Part shown: positions 1 through 8,179 of the stretch, one piece after another
How the letters are laid out: every line of letters starts with the position of its first letter
How positions within the stretch are numbered: the stretch's first letter is position 1
From: Dehalococcoidia bacterium
GTDB lineage: Bacteria; Chloroflexota; Dehalococcoidia; UBA2979
Length of the DNA: 64,000 nt
NCBI GenBank assembly: GCA_028279505.1
Contig: JANQNP010000031.1
Coordinates: 81,413-145,412 of the forward strand
Direction: 5' to 3'
Program-made: the position numbers and the translations under genes
Notes under the pieces: generated by a model
Database searches by the model: none
Told to the model about the DNA's origin: nothing
Seen by the model: only the letters and a program-made list of their open reading frames with translations

Positions 1-2
1 AG

Positions 3-86
3 CACTCCGACGAGGTGCTGGAGCAAGACCTCGGGCTCGACGCGGACCGGCTCGCCGCACTCCGCGAACAGGGTGTCGTCTCGTAG
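3..86 (+). CDS. CaiB/BaiF (family III) CoA-transferase, C-terminal fragment
   Basis: Only the last 27 codons are inside the window, ending in TAG at 84-86. The readable tail has the form HSDEVL-(x)-LGLDADRLAALREQGVV. This matches the usual end of CaiB/BaiF family III CoA-transferases, where a TDEVL..LG..D.EIA.LR..GV(V/I) pattern closes the protein. These enzymes move CoA between carboxylic acids. Mesaconyl-CoA transferases belong to this family and a mesaconyl-CoA hydratase lies about 4 kb downstream, but the surface-protein genes between them make a functional link speculative. The substrate cannot be judged from this fragment. Confidence 0.6.
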   Translation, partial: HSDEVLEQDLGLDADRLAALREQGVVS

Positions 87-250
87 CGATCTTAGTACTC
101 GCCGCGGCAGATCCGAGGGCGCGCTAGCGCCTCACTTCGGGGCGTCCGTCAACGTTCCACGGGCCAACCCGTAAGAACCGACCCCAACTGGATGGCCGTG
201 ATGACGGCCGTCGTTGCCTCCGCATGCCCGCCATCAGCGGTTCGTCAGCA

Positions 251-318
251 TTCATCGCTCAGGGGGGTGGAAATCCCCCGACCAACCGAAGATCACCGCA
301 GTGCAGGAAGCGCATGAA
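251..318 (+). promoter_or_regulatory. Possible structured leader upstream of the secreted protein gene
   Basis: The 261-base gap at 87-347 holds a foldable stretch. TTCAT (251-255) and CGCT (256-259) pair with ATGAA (314-318) and AGCG (309-312), leaving one bulged C at 313. Inside, GGGGG (263-267) pairs with CCCCC (275-279). The element closes 30 bases before the chosen start codon at 348, so it could be a 5'-UTR element. I could not match it to a known riboswitch consensus. Chance folding in GC-rich DNA is a real alternative. Confidence 0.3.
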
Positions 319-347
319 TGACCGTCCGCAAGGAAGGAGCCTCTCAG

Positions 348-809
348 ATGGGTTTCAAATTCGGTCGAGGGCCGTTGACCCTCGTCATCGCAGCGATCGC
401 GCTGTTCGCCGTTGGCGGCGCCGCGTTCACCGCGAGTAACACCACGCCAGACAGCTCGGCCGGTGACAACACCACGGCCGCGATCTCGGGTTTCACCATC
501 TCGGGGATCACCTACACGCTGAACGGCACGGACCCGACCAACATCGACACGGTCGCGTTCACCGCTCAGAGTGACCACGGTGGCCCGTGGCCGGCGGCGC
601 TCGGAACGAAGCTCGCTCGGTTCACCACGACCGCGACCCACTGGTTCGTCTGTGCTGACAACGCGGGTGGTGCTGCCGCCGGGACGTACGTCATCACGTG
701 CACCACGGATGGCACCGCCAACGGTGGTAACTACTACAACGGCGTGACCGCGTCGGTGCAGCTCACCACCGCGACCGCGGTCGAGTTCGACACCGTCCTC
801 GTTCAGTAA
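348..809 (+). CDS. Secreted SipW-cognate-type protein (TasA/camelysin-like signal peptide)
   Basis: The start is set at ATG 348 because GGAAGGAG lies about 8 bases upstream; an in-frame ATG at 318 has no such site. The 153-residue product begins with basic residues, then a hydrophobic stretch (LTLVIAAIALFAVGGAAFT) and a Thr/Ser-rich start of the mature part. This is the layout of signal peptides cleaved by ER-type/SipW signal peptidases. The rest is a Thr/Gly/Asn-rich, probably beta-sheet domain with two cysteines near residues 108 and 122 that could form a disulfide. A strong hairpin follows and then the signal peptidase gene, so this is probably its substrate: a surface or fibre-forming subunit. 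Family membership beyond that is not recognised. Confidence 0.7.
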   Translation: MGFKFGRGPLTLVIAAIALFAVGGAAFTASNTTPDSSAGDNTTAAISGFTISGITYTLNGTDPTNIDTVAFTAQSDHGGPWPAALGTKLARFTTTATHWFVCADNAGGAAAGTYVITCTTDGTANGGNYYNGVTASVQLTTATAVEFDTVLVQ

Positions 810-832
810 GCCGTCTGTCTAGGCTCCTCCGT

Positions 833-857
833 CCCCTCGGGGCATCGCCCCGAGGGG
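833..857 (+). terminator. 11-bp hairpin, terminator or attenuator between substrate and peptidase genes
   Basis: CCCCTCGGGGC (833-843) and GCCCCGAGGGG (847-857) form a perfect 11-bp stem with an ATC loop, followed by only TT. It sits 23 bases after the stop of the secreted protein gene and 28 bases before the signal peptidase start. With a poor U tract it may act as a partial terminator, giving much more subunit mRNA than peptidase mRNA. That role is inferred from placement. Confidence 0.6.
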
Positions 858-885
858 TTCGGACGGCATTCGATCGGCGTCTCCG

Positions 886-2490
886 ATGCCAGCTCGATCC
901 ACCGTCGCCGGGACCGGTCTTGCCGGTCTCGTTGCGCTGATCCTGGTCGCCGCGCTCTGGTGGCTCTTCGCCCCCACGAAGCTCGGCGGCGATTTTGCGT
1001 ATGTGACGGTCAGCGGCAACAGCATGTCGCCACTCCTCGACACGGGGGACCTCGTCCTGCTGCGCAGCGGGAGCGACTACGAGGTCGGCGACGTGGTCGC
1101 CTACCGACACCCCGAGATCGGCACCGTCCTCCACCGCATCGTCGCCGAAGACGGTCAGCGCTTCACCCTCCGCGGCGACAACCGCACCGGCGAGGACACC
1201 TACCAGCCCCTGACGTCCGACATCATCGGGCGCGAGTGGGCGATCTGGCCGAACGGCGGCCGTGTCGTCAGTGAACTGCAGCGCCCTCGGAACCTCGCAC
1301 TCCTCGTTGGTGCGACGGTCCTCCTCGGACTCGGCGGTGCCTCGTCGGCTCGCCGTTCGCGCCGGCGCGCGCAGCCCTCGGCCGTCGAACGACCGCCGAG
1401 GCGTGACATCAGCATTTTCTCACCGACTGGGCGCCAGCTCAGCGTCGCTGGGCTTGCGCTCGGCGTCGGATCGATCGCCCTCCTCGGGCTACTGGTGGCG
1501 AACGGGACGACGCGCGCCGGGTCGACTGCGGTGCCGTTCAGCGAGAAAGGCGCCTTCTCCTACGGCGGCCCCATCGAGGGCGGCGTCTACGACGACGACC
1601 TGCTCGCCGCGCCCGAGCCGCTCTACCGGCAGCTCGTCGACGAGCTGCCGGTCGAATTCAGCTACTCGCTGCGGCCGGGCACCTCGGATGCGGCGATCAC
1701 CGAGGTCTTCGGCACCTACGTCCTTCATGCGGAGGTTGGCGCGGAGGACGGTTGGACCCGCACCTACCCGCTCCACCCCGCGACGACGTTCTCCGCGCCG
1801 AACTTCGAGGTCACCTCGGTCCTCGACCTGACTGCGATCGAGACGGACCTCGCCGCCGTCTCCGAACTCACCGGCATCGCCTCCAGCACCCACGTCGTGC
1901 GCGTGATCGCCACCGTCGAGGCGGCCGGGCAGATCGATGGCCTCCCATTCAAAACCGACTACCGCCACCGCGCGCAGTTCCGGATGAGCCCGCTCGAGCT
2001 GCGGTTCGACGGCACCCCCGACGTACTGGCGCTCACCGAGAGCCGCAGCGTCGCGCGACCAACCACCGAGGCCAGCACCCTGAGCCTGCCGATGGTCCCG
2101 GTCGAGTTCCGCTACGCCCACTTCCCGCTGATCGCGGCAATCGGCCTCACGATCGCGGCGGTGCTGGCGGTCATCGTTGGCCGCGCCACCCTTCGGACCT
2201 GGCGCCTCGGCGAGGCGGCCCGCATCCGCGCCACCTACGACGCGCTCCTCGTCGAGGTCGCCGAGGAACGCGCCGCGTTCGGCGCCCGATCGCAGGACGT
2301 CGGCAGCTTCGGAGACCTCGTCAGACTGGCCGGCGCGGAGGGCCTCGCGATCATGCACCGCTCGGGCCGCGACGACGACGAGTTCTTCGTCAGCACCGCC
2401 GATCGGAGCTGGCGCTACGCGGTTCGCAAGCCGCGCAGCCAGGCCGTCACCGAGTTCGACGGCCGGTACATCACCACAAGCGAGAGTTAG
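886..2490 (+). CDS. ER/SipW-type signal peptidase I fused to a DUF5305-like region
   Basis: The protein has 534 residues with a membrane anchor at about 10-29. The S26B peptidase motif follows: catalytic Ser46 in GNSMSP, then His83 in TVLHRI (the Ser-His dyad of Sec11/SipW enzymes, not the Ser-Lys of LepB), then RGDN near 96-99. A second hydrophobic stretch lies near 130-150. After an Arg-rich linker comes another membrane segment (about 185-205), an extracellular beta-rich region and a last membrane segment near 405-435, ending in a cytoplasmic tail. The C-terminal part resembles DUF5305 proteins, which accompany SipW-type peptidases in archaea and Chloroflexota. It should process the small secreted protein upstream. 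No clear SD precedes ATG 886, so the start is less certain. Confidence 0.85.
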   Translation: MPARSTVAGTGLAGLVALILVAALWWLFAPTKLGGDFAYVTVSGNSMSPLLDTGDLVLLRSGSDYEVGDVVAYRHPEIGTVLHRIVAEDGQRFTLRGDNRTGEDTYQPLTSDIIGREWAIWPNGGRVVSELQRPRNLALLVGATVLLGLGGASSARRSRRRAQPSAVERPPRRDISIFSPTGRQLSVAGLALGVGSIALLGLLVANGTTRAGSTAVPFSEKGAFSYGGPIEGGVYDDDLLAAPEPLYRQLVDELPVEFSYSLRPGTSDAAITEVFGTYVLHAEVGAEDGWTRTYPLHPATTFSAPNFEVTSVLDLTAIETDLAAVSELTGIASSTHVVRVIATVEAAGQIDGLPFKTDYRHRAQFRMSPLELRFDGTPDVLALTESRSVARPTTEASTLSLPMVPVEFRYAHFPLIAAIGLTIAAVLAVIVGRATLRTWRLGEAARIRATYDALLVEVAEERAAFGARSQDVGSFGDLVRLAGAEGLAIMHRSGRDDDEFFVSTADRSWRYAVRKPRSQAVTEFDGRYITTSES

Positions 2491-2645
2491 CCGCCGGCTA
2501 CGCCCGCCCTCGATCGCCTCGATCCGAGGGAAAACCCCGTCACCAGTGGTCTCACTTCCCTCGTACCGTCGGGCTGATACCCGTGCAGTCGATCGAGCAC
2601 GGGGCGACTGCTGTCGCGTCGCGTCAGCAAGTGATCGGCGGATGC

Positions 2646-3737
2646 ATGGCCGAGCGCGGACCCGAGTCGGGAGACACGCCCGTCGGTGGATCACGCCGTC
2701 CGTCGCGTCCGCCTCGGAGCGCCCTTCCCGAGGATTCGTCGCGCGCCGAGGCCCCGGACCCGGGCGATCAGTGGCCTGCGGCCGTCCGCCCGGTGATCGA
2801 CAAGCCGCCGGACGACGCGTGCCCGTGGCTCTACCTCGCCGCCGATCCCGATGCCCGCGCCGCGTTCGTCACCGCCGAGCATCGTTGCGAGATCCGCCCC
2901 GACGAGGTCCCCGGCCCCGGCCACCAACTGGCCTACTGTCTGACGACAAACCACATCTCCTGCCCGCAGCTCCGCAACTACGAGGCCCGTCGACGCGCCG
3001 AGGCGGAGAGCGTCGCCGCAATCACCCCGCCCGCGCCGAGCGTTGCGCCCCGCGTCCCAGAACCCGCGGTCGCCAACTTCCGAGAGTCGCTGATCGGTGG
3101 CGTGAGTCGCGGGGCAACCGGTCGTTCGCGCGGCCTGATGGCCAGCCGTATCGCGTGGGCGGCGATGGGCGCCGTCGGCGCCCTGGTCTTCGCTGCTGGT
3201 CTGGTGCTCTACAGCTCGCCGGACAACGTCGCGTCTTCGGAGCCCGACACGATCCCCACCGCGCTTCCGCCCACGGTGGCCTCGACGCCGGACGCGCCAC
3301 CAGTCGAGGCTACCCAGCCTCAGACCGCCTCAGACGCTTCTAGCGTTGGGGATACCCCGACCGACGCCCCCGAGGTCACCACGTCCGACGGTGTGGGATC
3401 GGACCCGACCGACCTCGAGACCCTGAGCGCTCTCGGTCCTGAGCCTGCCGACGGAGAGATAGCCGGCGCCCCGCCAGACGGAGCGACCGCGTCGGACGCC
3501 GTAGCGCCCACGCCCGAGCCCACGCCGCAGCCGAGCTACATCGTGGGTCCTGGGGACACCCTCGGTCAGATCGCGCAGGACCTCGGCATCAGCGTCATCG
3601 ACCTCGCGATCGCGAACGGCATCACCACCGACACGCTGATCTTCGTCGGCGACCGCCTCCTGCTACCACCGGTCGAGGAACCCGCCGCCGCCGTTCCAAC
3701 TCCACCAGCGGGCGAGCTAGAGCCGCCGACGAACTAG
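2646..3737 (+). CDS. Membrane protein with C-terminal LysM domain and N-terminal four-Cys motif
   Basis: ATG 2646 is chosen; GTG 2583 is a longer alternative in the same open frame. The 363-residue product starts with a Pro/Arg-rich stretch. A Cys motif follows (CPWLYLAADPDAR, HRCEI, AYCLTTNH, SCPQL) of a kind I know from Chloroflexota LysM proteins. One transmembrane helix (AAMGAVGALVFAAGLVLY) then leads into a long Pro/Thr/Ala/Asp-rich spacer. A LysM module closes it (SYIVGPGDTLGQIAQDLG to FVGDRLLLPP), followed by a Pro-rich tail. LysM binds peptidoglycan or related glycans, so this looks like an envelope anchor. Its position after the SipW-type locus suggests a shared surface role. Confidence 0.75.
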   Translation: MAERGPESGDTPVGGSRRPSRPPRSALPEDSSRAEAPDPGDQWPAAVRPVIDKPPDDACPWLYLAADPDARAAFVTAEHRCEIRPDEVPGPGHQLAYCLTTNHISCPQLRNYEARRRAEAESVAAITPPAPSVAPRVPEPAVANFRESLIGGVSRGATGRSRGLMASRIAWAAMGAVGALVFAAGLVLYSSPDNVASSEPDTIPTALPPTVASTPDAPPVEATQPQTASDASSVGDTPTDAPEVTTSDGVGSDPTDLETLSALGPEPADGEIAGAPPDGATASDAVAPTPEPTPQPSYIVGPGDTLGQIAQDLGISVIDLAIANGITTDTLIFVGDRLLLPPVEEPAAAVPTPPAGELEPPTN

Positions 3738-3860
3738 CGCTCACTCTCACCCCCGCCACCCCACACGGCGATATCCGCTCCCGATCCGGCCGAACGCCAG
3801 GATCGAGGGGGCCAACTACCTCGAGCGAAGCAAGTGGCAGACCCGAAGAGACCCGAAGGG

Positions 3861-4091
3861 TCAGAAGAGGGGGCCGCCTTCGTCGATCACGGTGCCGTCA
3901 ACACCGAACACGGTCGGGCGCTCCTCGCAGTAGACCTCTGACTCGCACTTGTTGAACGAGAACACGGGCTGATCGAGGTCATCGCGCTTCTCGAAGTGGA
4001 TGTGCCAGGTGCCGTTGACGTGGTTCTTCTTGCCCTTGGCGAGTTCCGTTTGCAGGACCTCAACCAGCGCTTCCAACTCCTTCGTCCCCAC
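3861..4091 (-). CDS. Small conserved-looking hypothetical protein (76 aa)
   Basis: The GTG start at 4091 is supported by AGGAGGG seven bases upstream. The product is soluble, with a helical N-terminus (ELEALVEVLQTELAKG), a central His/Phe-rich strand (TWHIHFEKRDD) and two cysteines (KCESEVYCEE) that might bind metal or form a disulfide. I do not recognise the family. It is convergent with the LysM gene and divergent from the mesaconyl-CoA hydratase gene. Confidence 0.6.
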   Translation of the reverse strand: MGTKELEALVEVLQTELAKGKKNHVNGTWHIHFEKRDDLDQPVFSFNKCESEVYCEERPTVFGVDGTVIDEGGPLF

Positions 4092-4353
4092 GGCGCATCC
4101 CTCCTGAACGATGGCTCCCGTGAGCGTTCGAGGTGGAACGGGCGCCTGTAATTAGTCTATCGACCAGCTCTCGTGACCGCCCCTACATCTCTCGGTCGTG
4201 GCGCGCTGGCGTTCGATCTCGCGTCGCGGGACTTCCGAGGGCACGACCACCGCGTCGGCGACGCGCGCCCTGCTCTCGGCCGTTACCGCGGACCCTGCCT
4301 ACAATGCCGACCACATCCCCGACCCCCGCTCGACCCTTCGAGGAGGCCCGGCC

Positions 4354-5439
4354 GTGGCGCCAGACGGCTCCAGCAAATCCAGCACCGGCAACTACTTCGA
4401 GGATCTGACCACCGGCCTCGAGATCACCCACGCGACGCCCCGCACCATCACCGAGGGCGATCAGGCCGTCTACCTCGCGCTCAGCGCGAGCCGCTATCCG
4501 CTGTTCTGCGACGCCGAGTTCGCCCGCTCGCTGGGCCTGCAACGGGAGCTCGTCAACGACCTGCTGGTCTTCCACGTCGTCTTCGGCAACACCGTACCGG
4601 ACATCTCGCTCAACGCGATCGCCAACCTCGGCTACGCCGACCTCCGCTACGGCGCACCGGTCTACCCCGGCGACACCATCACCTCCCACACGACGGTGAT
4701 CGGCCAGCGCGAGTCGAGTCGCGGCGATACCGGCGTGACGTGGGTGCGCACCGTCGGTCGTAACCAGCGCGGCGACGAGGTCATGTCGTTCATCCGCTGG
4801 GTGCTGATGAACAAGCGCGACCCCAACACGAAGACCGGCCTCGACACAGCCCCGCAGACGCCTGAGTTCGTGCAGCCGAGCCAGCTCTTCGTCCCGAACC
4901 AGCTCGATCTGACGAACTTCGACCCGGGCGTGACCGGCGGTCGCTGGTGGTGGGCCGACTACGAGCCCGGCGAGCGCATCCATCACATCGAGGGCGTCGC
5001 CGTCGAGGAGGCCGAGCACCAGATGGCGGCGCGCCTCTACCAGAACACCGCGCGCGCGCACTTCAACGCGCATGCCCTGAAGGACTCCCGCTTCGGCAAG
5101 CGCGTCATCTACGGCGGCCACGTCATCTCGGTCGCGCGTGCGTTGAGCTTCAACGGCCTCGAGAACGTGCTCCGCATCCTCGCCTTCAACGGCGGGACGC
5201 ACTCCAATCCCACCTTCGCCGGCGACACCCTCTTCGCCTGGACCGACGTCCTCGAGCGGATCGACCTCGCGAGGGCCGACGCCGGCGCGCTGCGCCTCCG
5301 CCTCGTCGCCGTCAAGAACGCCGATCCGAACACCGAGGACCAGCCGTTCAAGGAGACGGATGACGGTGGCCGGGAGCGATACCATCCCAACGTGGTGCTC
5401 GATCTCGACTACACCGTCCTGATCCCGAAGGCGCCATAG
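4354..5439 (+). CDS. mch: Mesaconyl-CoA hydratase (beta-methylmalyl-CoA dehydratase), double MaoC fold
   Basis: GTG 4354 is the start: AGGAGG lies seven bases before it and the protein then begins at the family N-terminus (GNYFEDLTTGLEITHATPRT). It interconverts mesaconyl-CoA and erythro-beta-methylmalyl-CoA in the ethylmalonyl-CoA pathway or 3-hydroxypropionate bicycle. At 361 residues it fits the two-hot-dog Mch family. Recognisable stretches are TITEGDQAVYLALSASRYPL, NDLLVFHVVFGNTVPDISLN and, in the second half, RLYQNTARAHFNAHAL and GGHVISVARALSFNGLEN. The next gene, 41 bases on, encodes the enzyme that makes mesaconyl-CoA, so the pair forms a two-step module. A TACAAT hexamer at 4300-4305 could be a -10 element. 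Confidence 0.88.
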   Translation: MAPDGSSKSSTGNYFEDLTTGLEITHATPRTITEGDQAVYLALSASRYPLFCDAEFARSLGLQRELVNDLLVFHVVFGNTVPDISLNAIANLGYADLRYGAPVYPGDTITSHTTVIGQRESSRGDTGVTWVRTVGRNQRGDEVMSFIRWVLMNKRDPNTKTGLDTAPQTPEFVQPSQLFVPNQLDLTNFDPGVTGGRWWWADYEPGERIHHIEGVAVEEAEHQMAARLYQNTARAHFNAHALKDSRFGKRVIYGGHVISVARALSFNGLENVLRILAFNGGTHSNPTFAGDTLFAWTDVLERIDLARADAGALRLRLVAVKNADPNTEDQPFKETDDGGRERYHPNVVLDLDYTVLIPKAP

Positions 5440-5480
5440 CGGCCGGAGCCGCTCGCTCGACACCTGAAAGTGGGACCGCG

Positions 5481-7121
5481 ATGACCACCGAGACCGCGAT
5501 CAACCCCCTCACCGCCGCGCGCGAACTGACCGACGCGGCCCAGGCGGTCGTCGACGCCGCGCTCAAGCACGGCGCCGCCGTCACCGAGGGCGGTCGCACC
5601 ATCGACGACCACCAGGTGCACACAGAGCGGCTCGCCTACCTCGCGACCCAGGTCCGCGCGGCCCACGAGCAGACGGCCTACGCCGAGCGCACGGGCGACG
5701 CGCTCCAGGCGGAATACGCGGTGATCTACGCCGCCGAGGTCGTGCAGGCCCTCCGCTCCGCGATCGAGACGGCGTGGGACGACTTCGGCCTCACGGAGGC
5801 CGACCTCGCCGGCCTCTACGCCCCCGCGGCCCGCGAGTCGGTCCGCGCCGGCTCCAGCGAGGCTCGTATCCGCGGGGTCGGGCGCCAGGTCATCGCCTCG
5901 CTCGGCGTCAACAACTGCGACCTCGAGGACGAAGTGGCCTCACTGACCCGGGACATGGCGCGCGAGTTCGCGAAAAACGAGGTTGCCCCGATCGCCCAGG
6001 ACATCCACCGCGAGGACCAGCTCGTGCCGGACTCGCTCCTCGAGAGCTTCAGCGCGCAGGGCTTCTTCGGCTCCTCGATCCCCGAGGAGTACGGCGGGAC
6101 CGGCATGGGCGACCTGCCGATGATCATCATCACCGAGGAGCTCTCCGCCGCCTCCCTCGCCGCGGCCGGATCGCTCGCTACCCGGCCCGAAATCATTGCG
6201 AAGGCGCTGATCGCCGGCGGCACCGATGAGCAGAAGCAGTACTGGCTCCCGCGCATCGCCTCGGGCGAGGAGATCTGCGCCGTCGCCGTCACCGAGCCGG
6301 ACATCGGCTCGGACGTCGCCTCGCTCCAGTGCCGCGCCGAGCCCGCCGAGTACGAGGGCCAGCGCGGCTGGCGCATCAACGGCGCCAAGGCGTGGAGCAC
6401 CTTCTCCGGCCGCGCCACGATCCTCGGCCTGCTCGCCCGCACCGGAGACGCCGACTCCGGCAACCGAGGGCTCTCGCTCTTCATCATCCCCAAGCCCGCC
6501 TTCGACGGGCACCAGTGGGACTTCGAGCAGCCCGAGGGCGGCAAGATCAGCGGCACCGCCAACCCGACTCCCGGCTACCGAGGGATGCACTCCTTCACGC
6601 TCGCGATCGACGACCTCTGGGTGCTGCACGAGAACCTCGTCGGTGGCGACGAGGGGATCGGCAAGGGCTTCTTCCTGCAGATGGGCGGCTTCGCGGCCGG
6701 GCGGCTCCAGACCGGCGGGCGCGCCAGCGGCGTGGCGCAGGCCGCGTTGGAGAAGGCCTGCCAGTACGTGCAGCAACGGAGCCAGTTCGGCGTCGCGCTG
6801 GCCGACTTCCAGCTCACCCAGTACAAGATCGGCCGCATGGCCGCGATGATCGCCGCCGGCCGCCAGCTCACCTACGAGGCGGCGCGCACCTTCGACACCC
6901 GCGCGGTCGAGCCGTCGATGGCCAAGCTCCTCACCTGTGACATCGCCGGCGAGGTCAGCCGCGAGGCCCAGCTCCTCCACGGAGGCTGGGGCTACTCCGA
7001 GGAAGACCCGGTCGCCCGCTACGTCGTCGATGCCCTCGTGCTCCCGATCTTCGAGGGCGTGAAGCCGATCCTCGAGCTCAAGGTCGTTGGCCGGTCGCTA
7101 CTGGCGGCTGCGGCGGACTAG
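5481..7121 (+). CDS. mcd: Acyl-CoA dehydrogenase, probable (2S)-methylsuccinyl-CoA dehydrogenase
   Basis: The 546-residue FAD flavoprotein has an extra N-terminal domain of about 150 residues before the acyl-CoA dehydrogenase core. That size and layout match methylsuccinyl-CoA dehydrogenase, which oxidises methylsuccinyl-CoA to mesaconyl-CoA. Core motifs include FFGSSIPEEYGGTGMGD, the FAD/substrate stretch AVTEPDIGSDVASLQ, a C-terminal helix with QTGGRASGVAQAALEKA, and IFEGVKPILELKVVGR, where the catalytic Glu is expected. It directly follows the mesaconyl-CoA hydratase gene and is probably cotranscribed. A different acyl-CoA dehydrogenase specificity is possible, but length and neighbour both favour this call. 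Confidence 0.78.
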   Translation: MTTETAINPLTAARELTDAAQAVVDAALKHGAAVTEGGRTIDDHQVHTERLAYLATQVRAAHEQTAYAERTGDALQAEYAVIYAAEVVQALRSAIETAWDDFGLTEADLAGLYAPAARESVRAGSSEARIRGVGRQVIASLGVNNCDLEDEVASLTRDMAREFAKNEVAPIAQDIHREDQLVPDSLLESFSAQGFFGSSIPEEYGGTGMGDLPMIIITEELSAASLAAAGSLATRPEIIAKALIAGGTDEQKQYWLPRIASGEEICAVAVTEPDIGSDVASLQCRAEPAEYEGQRGWRINGAKAWSTFSGRATILGLLARTGDADSGNRGLSLFIIPKPAFDGHQWDFEQPEGGKISGTANPTPGYRGMHSFTLAIDDLWVLHENLVGGDEGIGKGFFLQMGGFAAGRLQTGGRASGVAQAALEKACQYVQQRSQFGVALADFQLTQYKIGRMAAMIAAGRQLTYEAARTFDTRAVEPSMAKLLTCDIAGEVSREAQLLHGGWGYSEEDPVARYVVDALVLPIFEGVKPILELKVVGRSLLAAAAD

Positions 7122-7231
7122 TTCGCTCGGGCTTGGTCGACCGGTCGTTCGTCGCCATAGAGGTCGACTGACCTACTGCGTCTAGACGAACGACCCTGCC
7201 GAGGACGACGGCGGTCGCTCAACCTGTGGGC

Positions 7232-7819
7232 ATGACTGCGACACCCTCGGTCCGCCAGGGCGTCGACGACGCCGGCCCGTCAACTCGGACGCTCGTGTGG
7301 ATCATCGCCTCGGCCGCGGCACTGATGTTGATTGGCGCCCTGCTGTTCAGCTGGTGGGGTGGCCTGGACGAGCTCCAGACCGCCGCGGACCCGCAGGCGT
7401 TCGCCGACGCGGCAGTGAAGCACGGCAACGAGGTGCGCTGGGCCTCGTGGGCTGACATCGTCCTGTTCGTCCCGGGATACGTGCTGCTGCTTGGCGGCGT
7501 GCTGGCCCTGTTCCGTCGACGACCGGATACTCCGACGGGAGTGCGGCAGGCGTCGTTACTCGGGACCGGAGCGGTGATCGCGGGCGGTCTCGCGGACCAA
7601 TTCGAGAACGCGATCGTTCAGCTCGGTCTGAGCGCCGTCGATCTCTCTGCCGCGGATCCGGCGGACGTGGGCCGCCCCTCGGACGGCCTCATCACGGCAC
7701 TGCACGCCGCGACGGTCGGCAAGTACCTGTTCGGGGGAGCGGCGCTGCTCGTCGTGGTCGGGCTATCGCTCGGGGCCGCGTTCCGCCGAGCGAGAGGGCG
7801 TACCTCCGAGGAGTCGTGA
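7232..7819 (+). CDS. Hypothetical four-helix membrane protein
   Basis: ATG 7232 (MTATPSV) is preferred to GTG 7226; neither has a good SD. Hydrophobic segments lie at about residues 20-42, 75-95, 105-122 and 160-183, with a charged loop (DELQTAADPQAFADAAVKHG) between the first two. The C-terminal tail is Arg-rich. No enzyme motif is visible and I do not recognise the family. A short GC hairpin at 7822-7838 (CGCTGG/CCAGCG) separates it from the convergent DUF2164 gene and may end both transcripts. Confidence 0.65.
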   Translation: MTATPSVRQGVDDAGPSTRTLVWIIASAAALMLIGALLFSWWGGLDELQTAADPQAFADAAVKHGNEVRWASWADIVLFVPGYVLLLGGVLALFRRRPDTPTGVRQASLLGTGAVIAGGLADQFENAIVQLGLSAVDLSAADPADVGRPSDGLITALHAATVGKYLFGGAALLVVVGLSLGAAFRRARGRTSEES

Positions 7820-7846
7820 CGCGCTGGCCGGCCCAGCGAGCCGGCG

Positions 7847-8143
7847 CTAGTCGTCGTCGGCGACGGCGGTCTCGGCTGAGGAGCGCCGTCGCACGGGGCC
7901 GGGCGGGAAGCGCTCCCACGCCTCGAGGTCTTCACCGACGCCCGCGAGGAGTTGCTCGATCCGGCGGCGCGCGTCGCTCAGCCCCTGGTTGTAGTAGAAC
8001 GGCGCGATCTCCTCGGCGATGAAGTCGAGGAGGAGCGTCACGGCGAGGTCGCCCAGCTCCTCGCCGCGTTCGGCGGCGAAGTACTCCTGCAGCCGCCGCT
8101 GCGCCTGCTGGCGATCCTCATCCTCGAGCTTCAGTGGATCCAC
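7847..8143 (-). CDS. DUF2164 family protein
   Basis: The 98-residue soluble protein carries the family pattern: YFAAERGEELGDLAVTLLLDF, then EEIAPFYYNQGLSDARRRIE. The family has no established function. The acidic tail (RRSSAETAVADDD) is poorly conserved in character. It lies 36 bases downstream of the ferritin gene on the same strand and could share its transcript. Confidence 0.8.
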   Translation of the reverse strand: MDPLKLEDEDRQQAQRRLQEYFAAERGEELGDLAVTLLLDFIAEEIAPFYYNQGLSDARRRIEQLLAGVGEDLEAWERFPPGPVRRRSSAETAVADDD

Positions 8144-8179
8144 GGAACCTCCGGGCGAGGTGGACGAGGGTGGCCGAGG

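Noticed and set aside
251..318. Cyclic-di-GMP riboswitch upstream of the surface-protein locus
   Set aside because: The conserved GEMM core elements are absent; only generic stems are visible.
1489..2694. 401-residue minus-strand frame
   Set aside because: Antisense to the signal peptidase/DUF5305 gene.
3..5439. Mesaconyl-CoA transferase assignment for the CaiB-family fragment to complete a 3-hydroxypropionate module
   Set aside because: Only 27 residues are visible and three unrelated genes intervene.
4183..5463. 426-residue minus-strand frame
   Set aside because: Shadow of the mesaconyl-CoA hydratase gene.
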